Assembly: GCF_009755725.1 (NCBI RefSeq)
Contig: NZ_CP046619.1
Span: forward strand, 372,001 to 436,000
Origin: Diaminobutyricimonas sp. LJ205
Lineage (GTDB): Bacteria; Actinomycetota; Actinomycetes; Actinomycetales; Microbacteriaceae
DNA: 64,000 nt
Direction of reading: 5' to 3'
How positions within the stretch are numbered: position 1 is the first letter of the stretch; every line of letters begins with the position of its first letter. This document shows, piece by piece, positions 34,017-41,504 of the stretch. A program made the translations under genes and the position numbers. The notes beneath the pieces were generated by a model. It made no database searches. It worked only from the letters and a program-made list of their open reading frames with translations, and was not told where the DNA came from.

Positions 34017-34460
34017 TTAGTGGCTGAAGACGTTGATCAGGTGGCGCGGGGTGAAGGCCAGCATCGTGATCACCGAGAGGGCGATGACGATCCAGAACAT
34101 CACGCGGTGGTACTTGGTACCGCCCGCCCAGAAGTCGATCAGGATGATGCGCAGGCCATTGAAGGCGTGGAACACGATCGCGGCGACCAGGGCAACCTCA
34201 CCGAGGCCCATGATGGGCGTCTGGTAGGCGCCGATGACCGCGTTGTAGGCCTCCGGGCTGACCCGCACCAGTGCGGTGTCGAGCACGTGCACCAAGAGGA
34301 AGAAGAAGATCGCAACCCCGGTGATGCGGTGCAGTACCCACGACCACATGCCTTCGCGGCCGCGGTACAGGGTGCCTGCGGGTCGCTGCGGAGGTGAAAT
34401 CTTAGGAACGGAGCGCCCGGACGGCGATGCCGCCAGGGCTTCGGCCGATGTCTCTGGCAC
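34017..34460 (-). CDS. sdhC: Succinate dehydrogenase cytochrome b subunit C
   Basis: A 147-residue membrane subunit, first gene of the operon. GMWSWVLHRITGVAIFFFLLVHVLDT is the family signature (SxxHRxTG, then a His), and VFHAFNGLRIILIDF gives the second conserved His near the third helix. The GTG start is preceded by AAGGAGGG. The upstream region holds a good promoter and a possible iron-regulator box. Confidence 0.93.
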   Translation of the reverse strand: MPETSAEALAASPSGRSVPKISPPQRPAGTLYRGREGMWSWVLHRITGVAIFFFLLVHVLDTALVRVSPEAYNAVIGAYQTPIMGLGEVALVAAIVFHAFNGLRIILIDFWAGGTKYHRVMFWIVIALSVITMLAFTPRHLINVFSH

Positions 34461-34523
34461 GACGGAACCCTCCTTGTTCGCGGTCGCTGATCCACGGCGA
34501 CCCTCATTGCGGTTCGATTCGCG

Positions 34524-34551
34524 AACCTAGATCAGTCTATTGCTCGCTCAA
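34524..34551 (-). promoter_or_regulatory. sdhCDAB promoter, TTGAGC - 16 nt - TAGGTT
   Basis: On the minus strand TTGAGC (34551-34546) and TAGGTT (34529-34524) fit a housekeeping promoter 64 bases before the sdhC start. Confidence 0.5.
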
Positions 34552-34562
34552 TGAGGGCGCTG

Positions 34563-34578
34563 GTTAGGGATACCTAAC
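34563..34578. promoter_or_regulatory. Possible DtxR/IdeR-type box GTTAGGGATACCTAAC
   Basis: GTTAGG and CCTAAC are perfect 6-bp arms around GATA, resembling half of the DtxR/IdeR consensus (TTAGG-4-CCTAA). It lies about 11 bases upstream of the sdh -35 element. This is more typical of activation than repression. Confidence 0.45.
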
Positions 34579-35001
34579 TAGCTCGACATCGAGACACTTC
34601 TGGCCGCTCTGGTCAGCGAGCCGGGGCAGCCCCGACACAAAGTCCTCCATTCGCGCTGGACCCGCGTCCGAGAGTGGAGTCCGACATCCGGAATGGAGGA
34701 AGCTCCGGCATCCGCCCGCAAAAACTCCTCCATATCGTGCTGATCCGCGAAAGAGTCCTCCCTTGTGGAAGGCGCCTCGCGGAAATGGGGGAGTTTCGCC
34801 GTGGTGATGTCGCCAACTGAGGACTGCCTGCGCCACGCCGCGCACTAGAGCCAACCGGCGCGGTGTGGCGCCGCAGATCCTTTGTTAGCGACACGTCCGA
34901 GCGATCCCCAGGGCGAGCGACGCGTCGAGGTGGGTTCTAGTGCGGTGAGCGGCTTCCGAAGAGGCGCAAACTCGCGCGCGCTCCCATACCTGCGGGAATC
35001 G

Positions 35002-35055
35002 GCGGACGGATCCGCGGACGGATCAGCGGACGGATCCGCGGACGGATCAGCGGAC
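35002..35055. repeat. 12-bp tandem repeat GCGGACGGATC[CA], 4.5 copies
   Basis: Units alternate C and A at the last base, so the true period is 24 bp. The array ends inside the last codons and stop of the glycosyltransferase gene. Confidence 0.9.
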
Positions 35056-36174
35056 GCTGACGGCCTTCCTCGCGACGACCGACTCGTAGTGACCGACGAG
35101 CTCGCCGCAGATGCTCGCCCAGGTCTTGCCGAGCACCGCACGGCGACCTGCTTCGCCCATCCGGGCGCGCAGGACATCATCGGCAACCAGCGTCTGGACC
35201 TGGGACCGCAGCATCCGCTCGTCGTCCGGCTCGAACAGGAACCCGTTCGCGCCGTGGTCGATCAAGTCGATCGGTCCACCGGCCCGAGGGGCGATCACCG
35301 GGACGCCGCTGGCGTGCGCTTCCTGCAGGGTCTGCCCGAAGGTCTCTTCGCTGCCGGTGTGCACGAACACGTCGAAGCTGGCGTACGCGGCGGCAAGCTG
35401 GCGGCCGCCGAGCGGGCCGAGATAGGTCACCGGCATGCCGTGCAGTGCACGCTGCACGTTGGGCATTGAGGGGCCGTCGCCGACCAGGGCGAGGCGGATG
35501 CCGGGAAGCCCGCGCAGCGCGCGCAGGCGTTCGATCTGCTTCTCGGGCGCGAACCGGCCGACGTACCCGATCACCAATTCGCTGTGCGGGGCCAACTGGT
35601 CGCGCAGCTGGATGGCGTCGGCGGCAAGCCGGTTGTTCGGGTGGTAGGTGGCGACATCCACTCCGCGGCCCCAACGGCCGAGCCGCTCCACGCCGACGCG
35701 CTGCAGGTCGGCCATCGACGCGGTCGACGGGGCGAGGGTGAGATCGGCGCCCTCATGAATCCACTTGACGACTCGCCAGGCGAACTTCTCGGCGGCGGCA
35801 AGCCGGTTGCGGCGGGCGTAGCCGGCGACATCCGTCTGGAAGATCGCGACGGACGGGATGCCGAGCTTGCGGCCAGCGGCGATCGCCTGCGCACCAAGCA
35901 GAAAAGGGGATGCGGCGTGGATGACATCCGGCGCGAAATCGGCGATCAGGCGTTGCAACTGCAGGTTGGGCAGCCCGACCGGGAACTGCCGGTAAGCGAT
36001 CGCCGGGACCTCGTGCACCGGGAACCCGGCGTAGGCGGCGGGTGCACCCGCGGCCGGGACGATGACCATCGCCTCGTGGCCTTCGGCGGCGAGGTGGTCG
36101 AGCACCTTGCGCACGCTGGTGGTCACCCCGTTGAGGGTGGGAAGGAAACTTTCGCTAACGACGACAACCCGCAT
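35047..36174 (-). CDS. mgtA: GDP-mannose-dependent alpha-mannosyltransferase (GT4 family)
   Basis: A 375-residue GT-B glycosyltransferase. The N-terminus VSESFLPTLNGVTTSVRKVLDHL with its GVTTSV acceptor loop, the middle RWGRGVDVATYHP and the donor-site motif GSEETFGQTLQEA (E-x7-E) are those of MgtA-type enzymes acting in mannosylated glycolipid and lipomannan synthesis. The neighbouring divergent gene makes GDP-mannose, the expected donor. The exact acceptor is not determinable. GAGGGG precedes the ATG. The stop lies inside a tandem repeat, so the C-terminal residues may vary between strains. Confidence 0.85.
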   Translation of the reverse strand: MRVVVVSESFLPTLNGVTTSVRKVLDHLAAEGHEAMVIVPAAGAPAAYAGFPVHEVPAIAYRQFPVGLPNLQLQRLIADFAPDVIHAASPFLLGAQAIAAGRKLGIPSVAIFQTDVAGYARRNRLAAAEKFAWRVVKWIHEGADLTLAPSTASMADLQRVGVERLGRWGRGVDVATYHPNNRLAADAIQLRDQLAPHSELVIGYVGRFAPEKQIERLRALRGLPGIRLALVGDGPSMPNVQRALHGMPVTYLGPLGGRQLAAAYASFDVFVHTGSEETFGQTLQEAHASGVPVIAPRAGGPIDLIDHGANGFLFEPDDERMLRSQVQTLVADDVLRARMGEAGRRAVLGKTWASICGELVGHYESVVARKAVSVR

Positions 36175-36294
36175 CTGCCCCTCGTTCCCTCGGCTCTGCG
36201 CCCGACGCTAAGCGCCGCGGGTGTCGCCTGGGTGAACCGCTCTTGAACAGCACCGGGCGATCGTCGCGGACAGGAGACTCCGGATGCCGCTGGC

Positions 36295-36300
36295 TAGAGT
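36295..36300 (+). promoter_or_regulatory. -10 hexamer TAGAGT of the leaderless manC gene
   Basis: TAGAGT ends seven bases before the ATG at 36308 and rules out the upstream ATG. Confidence 0.55.
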
Positions 36301-36307
36301 TGAGCGC

Positions 36308-37426
36308 ATGACTGAGACCCCCGGACTCGACCGCTTCTACAGTGTGATCCCCGCCGGCGGGATCGGCTCGAGGCTGTGGCCGCTCTCGCGGGCGGATGCG
36401 CCGAAGTTCCTGCACGATCTCACCGGCTCCGGGCAGAGCCTGGTGCGCGACACCTGGGACCGGCTCGGCCCGCTCGCCGGCGAGGAGCGCATCATGGTGG
36501 TCACCGGTCGGGCCCACCGGGCGGCGGTCGAGAGGCAGATCCCTGCGCTCGCCGACGAGAACGTTGTGCTCGAGAGCGAGCCGCGTGACTCCAGCGCCGC
36601 GATCGGCCTGGCCGCTGCGATTCTGGAACGCCGCGAGCCGGGCGTCATCATCGGCTCGTTCGCCGCCGACCATGTCATCCGCGACGCCCGCGGCTTCCGC
36701 CGTGCGGTGATCGAGGCGGTCGCCGCGGCGGATGCCGGGTACATCGCCACGATCGGCATCACCCCGACCGAGCCAGCGATCGGCTTCGGTTACATCCACT
36801 GCGGAGAGCCGCTGAGCATCACCGGCGCGCCAACGGCCGTCGCCGTCGACTCCTTTGTCGAGAAGCCCAACCTCGCGACCGCGAAGAAGTACGTCGCCAG
36901 CGGCGACTACCTGTGGAACGGCGGCATGTTCATCACCCGTGCCAGCGTGCTGCTCGAACAGCTGGGCAAGTCGGAGCCGGAGCTGCTCGCCGGACTGCTT
37001 GAACTGGCCGAGGCGTGGGACACTCCGCGCCGTGGTGCCGTTGTCGACAAGGTCTGGCCGACGCTGAAGAAGATCGCGATCGATTACACGGTTGCCGAGC
37101 CCGCAGCCACCGAGGGCAAGCTGGCCGTGATCCCGGGCGACTTCGACTGGGACGACGTCGGCGACTTCGCCTCGCTCGCCAAGCTGCACTCGGGCGGGCG
37201 CAAGTCCGATCTCGCGATCCTCGGCGAGAACGCCCGAGTGCTCGCCGACGCATCCAGCGGCGTGGTCGTCAGCCAGACCAATCGGCTGATTTCGCTGATC
37301 GGCGTCAATGACATCGTCGTGGTGGACACCCCGGATGCCCTGCTCGTGACGACCAGTGCCAACGCGCAGCGCGTGAAGGCGGTCGTCGACGCGTTGAAGA
37401 TCTCCGGGCGCAACGACGTCCTTTAA
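36308..37426 (+). CDS. manC: Mannose-1-phosphate guanylyltransferase
   Basis: A 372-residue nucleotidyltransferase producing GDP-mannose from mannose-1-phosphate and GTP. The signature VIPAGGIGSRLWPLSRADAPKFL is at residues ~12-34, followed by GSFAADHVIRD, EKPNLATAKKYVASGDYLWNGGMF (in part) and GDFDWDDVGDF. It lacks the C-terminal isomerase domain of bifunctional forms. It is divergent from the mannosyltransferase gene, which would use its product. Confidence 0.94.
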   Translation: MTETPGLDRFYSVIPAGGIGSRLWPLSRADAPKFLHDLTGSGQSLVRDTWDRLGPLAGEERIMVVTGRAHRAAVERQIPALADENVVLESEPRDSSAAIGLAAAILERREPGVIIGSFAADHVIRDARGFRRAVIEAVAAADAGYIATIGITPTEPAIGFGYIHCGEPLSITGAPTAVAVDSFVEKPNLATAKKYVASGDYLWNGGMFITRASVLLEQLGKSEPELLAGLLELAEAWDTPRRGAVVDKVWPTLKKIAIDYTVAEPAATEGKLAVIPGDFDWDDVGDFASLAKLHSGGRKSDLAILGENARVLADASSGVVVSQTNRLISLIGVNDIVVVDTPDALLVTTSANAQRVKAVVDALKISGRNDVL

Positions 37427-37482
37427 TCCTCAACCACCGGCAGGGGTGCAACCCCGGGGTGTTCGTGACCCAATCGCAACGT

Positions 37483-37498
37483 CTGCAAGCGGTTGCAG
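37483..37498. promoter_or_regulatory. LacI-type operator candidate CTGCAAGCGGTTGCAG
   Basis: Seven of eight base pairs are symmetric around a central CG, as in LacI/CcpA-family operators. It lies 76 bases before the first BMP lipoprotein gene, whose nucleoside-import operon it would control. Confidence 0.5.
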
Positions 37499-37573
37499 GG
37501 TTGCCCGGCGAATAAGCATCCCGGTTTACTTGGCCTCCAATCTTCCTTTTCCCCCTCGGAGCCAGTCATCACT

Positions 37574-38641
37574 ATGACCATTCGCACTGCCGCACGCCCC
37601 GCTGTTCTGATCGTCACCGCCGCCCTGCTGCTCGCCGGCTGCGCGTCCGCTCCCTCCGAATCCAACGCGGAGTCGGATGCCACGGACTACTGCGCCCGCA
37701 TGGTGACCAACTCCGGCGGACTCGAGGACCGTTCCTTCAACCAGTCCAGCTGGGAAGGCCTGCAGCTCGCATCCGATGAGCTCGGGATCGACGTCGACGC
37801 GATCGTGTCGCAGAACGAGACCGACCTGGCACCGAACGTCGAGCAGGCGGTCGGCACCGGCTGCGAGTTCATCCTCACCGTCGGCTGGGAGCTGGCCGAG
37901 GCCACCTCCGAAGAGGCCGCGGCGAACCCCGACCTGCACTTCTCGATCGTTGACGAGGTAGTCGAAGGCGACAACATCAAGCCGATCGTGTTCGACACCG
38001 CCCAGGCCGCGTTCCTCGCCGGTTACCTGGCAGCCGGCGTCAGCCAGACCGGAATCGTCGGCACATTCGGCGGCGGCAACCAGCCGCCGGTCACCCTGTT
38101 CATGGACGGTTTTGTCGACGGCGTCGACAAGTACAACGAGGCGCACGGGACATCCGTCGCCGTGATCGGCTGGAACAAGGACACCCAGGAGGGCCAGTTC
38201 ACCGGCGACTTCGAGAACACCACGCTGGGCAAGACCACGACCGAGGCGATGCTCGACCAGGGCGCCGACGTCATCCTTCCGGTCGCCGGCCAGGTCGGTG
38301 AAGGCGCCGCGGCGGCCGTGCTCGAACACGGCAACTCCTCGCTGATCTGGGTCGACAACGACGGCTACGAGACGCTGCCCGAGAACTTCAAGCCGATCGT
38401 GCTCACCAGCATCCTCAAGAACACCCAGGACGCGGTTCGCGACATCGTGAGCGATGACCTCAACGGCGAGTTCGACAACGCCTCCTACATCGGCACGCTC
38501 GAGAACGGTGGAGTCGAGATCGCGCCATTCCACGACCGCGCCTCGCTGGTGTCCGCTGAGCTTGCGGCAGAGATCGACGAACTGCGCGCGCAGATCATCG
38601 CTGGGGAGCTCGAGATCACGTCGACCGCTACCCCTAAATAG
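37574..38641 (+). CDS. BMP-family nucleoside-binding lipoprotein (first copy)
   Basis: A 355-residue extracytoplasmic solute receptor anchored by a lipid on Cys23 (lipobox LLAGC). It matches the BMP/PnrA family, which binds purine and pyrimidine nucleosides: MVTNSGGLEDRSFNQSSWEGL, FDTAQAAFLAGYLAAGVSQTG, GTFGGGNQPPVTLFMDGFVDG and DVILPVAGQVGEGAAAAV. The region SATDYCARM has a second Cys. It heads the nucleoside importer region with a LacI-type operator upstream. A second paralogue follows, about half identical by eye. Confidence 0.92.
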   Translation: MTIRTAARPAVLIVTAALLLAGCASAPSESNAESDATDYCARMVTNSGGLEDRSFNQSSWEGLQLASDELGIDVDAIVSQNETDLAPNVEQAVGTGCEFILTVGWELAEATSEEAAANPDLHFSIVDEVVEGDNIKPIVFDTAQAAFLAGYLAAGVSQTGIVGTFGGGNQPPVTLFMDGFVDGVDKYNEAHGTSVAVIGWNKDTQEGQFTGDFENTTLGKTTTEAMLDQGADVILPVAGQVGEGAAAAVLEHGNSSLIWVDNDGYETLPENFKPIVLTSILKNTQDAVRDIVSDDLNGEFDNASYIGTLENGGVEIAPFHDRASLVSAELAAEIDELRAQIIAGELEITSTATPK

Positions 38642-38766
38642 GGGCGGCGACCAGCGGAAACGTTCCGGAAAGGTTTCACCGAGGTCGCGGATTTGTAACT
38701 GTTGAGCGCTCGCTCATGAATAGCAGAGTCAGAGCGCGCAACATTCGCTAAGTTGAACGCATCACT

Positions 38767-38790
38767 CCCGGCGTGCGCCGGGCTTTTCTT
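38767..38790 (+). terminator. Terminator-like hairpin touching the second BMP ribosome-binding site
   Basis: CCCGGC-GTGC-GCCGGG is followed by CTTTTCTT and then immediately GGAGG. It can end transcription from the first BMP gene or act as an attenuator of the second. Confidence 0.65.
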
Positions 38791-38800
38791 GGAGGACATC

Positions 38801-39904
38801 TTGAGAATCACATCGCGCAAGTCCGCCGTTGGCGGCCTCGCACTGGTCGGCGTGAGCGCGCTCGTGCTCGCCGGCTGTGCTGCAGCACCCGAGGATGAAG
38901 GCAACGGCGACGGCGCCGCGACCTCTGACTTCCTGCCCTGCATGGTTTCCGACGCCGGCGGCTTCGACGACAAGTCGTTCAACCAGCTCGGATTCGAAGG
39001 CCTGGAGGCGGCGTCCGAAACGCTCGGTGTTGAGCCCGTCACGGTAGAGTCGGCCGCCGAAACTGACTACGCGTCGAACCTCACCAACCTTGTCGCGCAG
39101 GGCTGCAACCTGATCGTCACCGTCGGCTTCGCGCTCGCCGAGGCTGCCGCGCAGTTCGCTGAGGAGAACCCGGAGATCGAGTTCGTCTCGATCGACGACC
39201 CGATCGACCTCGACTTCGACGGCGAAACCGACTTCCCGAACATCAAGCCGCTGGTGTACGACACCGCGCAGGCCGCGTTCCTCGCCGGCTACCTGGCTGC
39301 TGGTATCTCGCAGACCGGTGCCGTTGGCACCTTCGGTGGCATGCAGTTCCCGACCGTCACCATCTTCATGGACGGCTTCGCCCAGGGTGTCGCCCACTAC
39401 AACGAGGTCAAGGGCGCCAACGTCCAGGTCTTCGGTTGGGACAGCGCTGCTGCGACCGGCACCTTCACCGGTGGCTTCGCCGCCGGCACCGAGGCGCTGA
39501 ACGCTGCCAACTCGCTGATCGGCCAGAACATCGACGTGCTGCTGCCCGTCGGTGGCCCGATCTACCAGAGCGCCGCTGCCGCCATCCGCGACTCCGGCCG
39601 TGAGATCGCCATGGTCGGTGTTGACGCCGACCAGTTCGAGACCGACCCGTCGATCGGCGACCTGCTGCTGACCTCGATCCGCAAGGGCATGGATGTCTCG
39701 GTCGAGGAAGCTGTCACCATGGCAGGCGAAGGCAACTTCGACAACACGCCGTACGTGGGCACCCTCGAAAACGGCGGCGTCAGCATCGCCGACTACCACG
39801 ACTGGTCTGACCGCGTTCCGGCTGAGCTCGATGCCGAGGTGAAGGCGCTCCAGGAGGCCATCATCTCGGGCGAGGTCAAGGTCACCTCGTACCTGGCGAA
39901 GTAA
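38801..39904 (+). CDS. BMP-family nucleoside-binding lipoprotein (second copy)
   Basis: A 367-residue paralogue of the preceding lipoprotein with the same landmarks (DAGGFDDKSFNQLGFEG, YDTAQAAFLAGYLAAGISQTG, GTFGGMQFPTVTIFMDGFAQG, DVLLPVGGPIYQSAAAAIRD). The TTG start is set by GGAGG five bases upstream and gives a signal peptide with lipobox LVLAGC (Cys26). Its codon use is strongly GC-biased and it is followed by a very strong terminator, so it is probably highly expressed and made in excess over the membrane subunits. Confidence 0.93.
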   Translation: MRITSRKSAVGGLALVGVSALVLAGCAAAPEDEGNGDGAATSDFLPCMVSDAGGFDDKSFNQLGFEGLEAASETLGVEPVTVESAAETDYASNLTNLVAQGCNLIVTVGFALAEAAAQFAEENPEIEFVSIDDPIDLDFDGETDFPNIKPLVYDTAQAAFLAGYLAAGISQTGAVGTFGGMQFPTVTIFMDGFAQGVAHYNEVKGANVQVFGWDSAAATGTFTGGFAAGTEALNAANSLIGQNIDVLLPVGGPIYQSAAAAIRDSGREIAMVGVDADQFETDPSIGDLLLTSIRKGMDVSVEEAVTMAGEGNFDNTPYVGTLENGGVSIADYHDWSDRVPAELDAEVKALQEAIISGEVKVTSYLAK

Positions 39905-39921
39905 TCCTGCGTGATTGATAG

Positions 39922-39953
39922 CGGGGAGGTCAGCGTTGCTGACCTCCCCGTTT
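39922..39953 (+). terminator. Strong intrinsic terminator after the second BMP gene
   Basis: GGGGAGGTCAGC-GTT-GCTGACCTCCCC (13-bp stem counting the outer C-G) followed by TTTC. It separates the receptor gene from the importer genes. Confidence 0.85.
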
Positions 39954-39969
39954 CATGCAACCCGACCCC

Positions 39970-39975
39970 TAGAAT
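39970..39975 (+). promoter_or_regulatory. -10 hexamer TAGAAT for the importer ATPase gene
   Basis: TAGAAT ends eight bases before the ATG at 39984, giving a leaderless or one-to-two-base leader transcript downstream of the terminator. Confidence 0.6.
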
Positions 39976-39983
39976 CAGGAAAC

Positions 39984-41504
39984 ATGAAGCTCGAACTTCG
40001 CGGCATCACGAAGCGATTCGGTGCCCTGGTCGCGAACGACCACATTGACCTCACTGTCGAGGCAGGTGAAATCCACGCCCTTCTCGGAGAGAACGGTGCA
40101 GGAAAATCCACCCTCATGAACGTGCTGTATGGCCTCTATCGAGCCGATGAAGGCGAAATCCTCCTCAATGACGAGGTGCAGCATTTCGTCGGGCCCGGCG
40201 ACGCCATGAACGCCGGCATTGGCATGGTGCACCAGCACTTCATGCTGATCCCCGTGTTCACGGTCGCCGAGAACGTGATGCTCGGCAATGAATCCACCAA
40301 GGCCGCCGGCATCCTCGACCTGGATGGAGCCCGCGCCAAGGTCCGTGAGATTTCAGCGCGCTTCGGATTCGACATTGACCCGGATGCCCTCGTGGAGGAC
40401 CTGCCCGTCGGTGTCCAGCAGCGGGTGGAGATCATCAAGGCGCTCTCGCGCGACGCGAAGCTGCTGGTCTTCGATGAGCCCACTGCCGTGCTCACCCCGC
40501 AGGAAACCGACGAGCTCATCACGATCATGCGCCAGCTGAAGCAGGGTGGCACGTCGATCGTGTTCATCACTCACAAGCTGCGGGAAGTGCGTGAGGTCGC
40601 CGACCGGATCACCGTCATCCGGCTCGGGAAGGTCGTCGGTGAGGCATCGCCCAGCGCGACCAACGCCGAACTGGCTTCGCTCATGGTGGGTCGCCCGGTC
40701 GAATTGATGATCGAGAAGGACCCGCCCGTCGTCCGCGACAAGGGCGTTGTCGTCGACGGGCTGACCGTGATCAACCCGCTCGGCCAGCTGGTGGTCAACA
40801 ACGTCAGCTTTGAGGTGCGCGGCGGTGAAGTCCTCGTCATCGCCGGCGTGCAGGGCAACGGTCAGACCGAACTCACCGAGGCCCTCGTCGGACTGCAGCA
40901 GCATGTCACCGGCAGCATCAAGCTCAACGGGTCCGAGTTGGTTGGACACGGCGTCCGCAAGATCCTCGATTCCGGGGTCGGCTTCGTCCCGGAGGACCGC
41001 ACCGATGACGGTCTGGTTGCGGAGTTCACCATCGCCGAGAACCTGATGCTCGACCGCAGCAATGGCGTCCCGTTCGTCAAGGCGGGAAACTTGCAACTGA
41101 AGTTCGCCGAGGAGTTCGCGCACGAGAAGGTCAAGGAGTTCGACATCCGAACCCAGAGCATCTTCACCCATGCGGGCCGCCTGTCCGGTGGAAACCAGCA
41201 GAAGGTGGTGCTCGCGCGCGAACTGAGCCGCGACCTGGAGCTGTTCATCGCTGCGCAGCCGACCCGCGGCCTAGACGTCGGATCGATCGAGTTCGTGCAC
41301 ACCAGGATCATCGAAGCCCGCGACGCCGGCGTGCCGGTCATCGTGGTGTCGACCGAACTGGATGAGGTCGAAGCGCTCGCCGACCGGATCGCGGTCATGT
41401 ACCGCGGCTCCATCGTCGGCATCGTGCCAGGTGACACCCCCCGCGATGTGCTCGGCCTGATGATGGCCGGCGAAACGACTACTGGAACGGGGGAAGCCGC
41501 ATGA
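39984..41504 (+). CDS. Nucleoside ABC importer, duplicated ATP-binding protein
   Basis: A 506-residue protein with two ATPase domains, as in BMP-linked (RnsB/NupA-like) and CUT2 importers. Domain 1 has Walker A LLGENGAGKST, the unusual signature LPVGVQQRVEI and Walker B LLVFDEPTAVL. Domain 2 has the altered Walker A GVQGNGQTE, signature LSGGNQQKVVL and the altered Walker B LFIAAQPTRGLD. The degenerate second site is normal for this family. It overlaps the first permease gene by four bases. It energises uptake of nucleosides captured by the two BMP lipoproteins. Confidence 0.94.
   Translation: MKLELRGITKRFGALVANDHIDLTVEAGEIHALLGENGAGKSTLMNVLYGLYRADEGEILLNDEVQHFVGPGDAMNAGIGMVHQHFMLIPVFTVAENVMLGNESTKAAGILDLDGARAKVREISARFGFDIDPDALVEDLPVGVQQRVEIIKALSRDAKLLVFDEPTAVLTPQETDELITIMRQLKQGGTSIVFITHKLREVREVADRITVIRLGKVVGEASPSATNAELASLMVGRPVELMIEKDPPVVRDKGVVVDGLTVINPLGQLVVNNVSFEVRGGEVLVIAGVQGNGQTELTEALVGLQQHVTGSIKLNGSELVGHGVRKILDSGVGFVPEDRTDDGLVAEFTIAENLMLDRSNGVPFVKAGNLQLKFAEEFAHEKVKEFDIRTQSIFTHAGRLSGGNQQKVVLARELSRDLELFIAAQPTRGLDVGSIEFVHTRIIEARDAGVPVIVVSTELDEVEALADRIAVMYRGSIVGIVPGDTPRDVLGLMMAGETTTGTGEAA

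Larger units (their letters stand above)
34461..35046. other. 586-bp intergenic region upstream of sdhC
   Basis: No gene is seen; a short minus-strand reading at 34564-34854 has no recognisable features. The part near sdhC contains the promoter and box listed separately. From about 34,638 to 34,795 at least five CTCCTCCAT-like motifs occur in alternating orientation. The far end (35002-35055) is a 12-bp tandem repeat running into the glycosyltransferase gene. Confidence 0.6.

Noticed and set aside
34564-34854. Possible 96-residue minus-strand protein in the sdhC upstream gap
   Set aside because: No ribosome-binding site, no domain, overlaps the possible iron box and scattered motifs; composition looks random.
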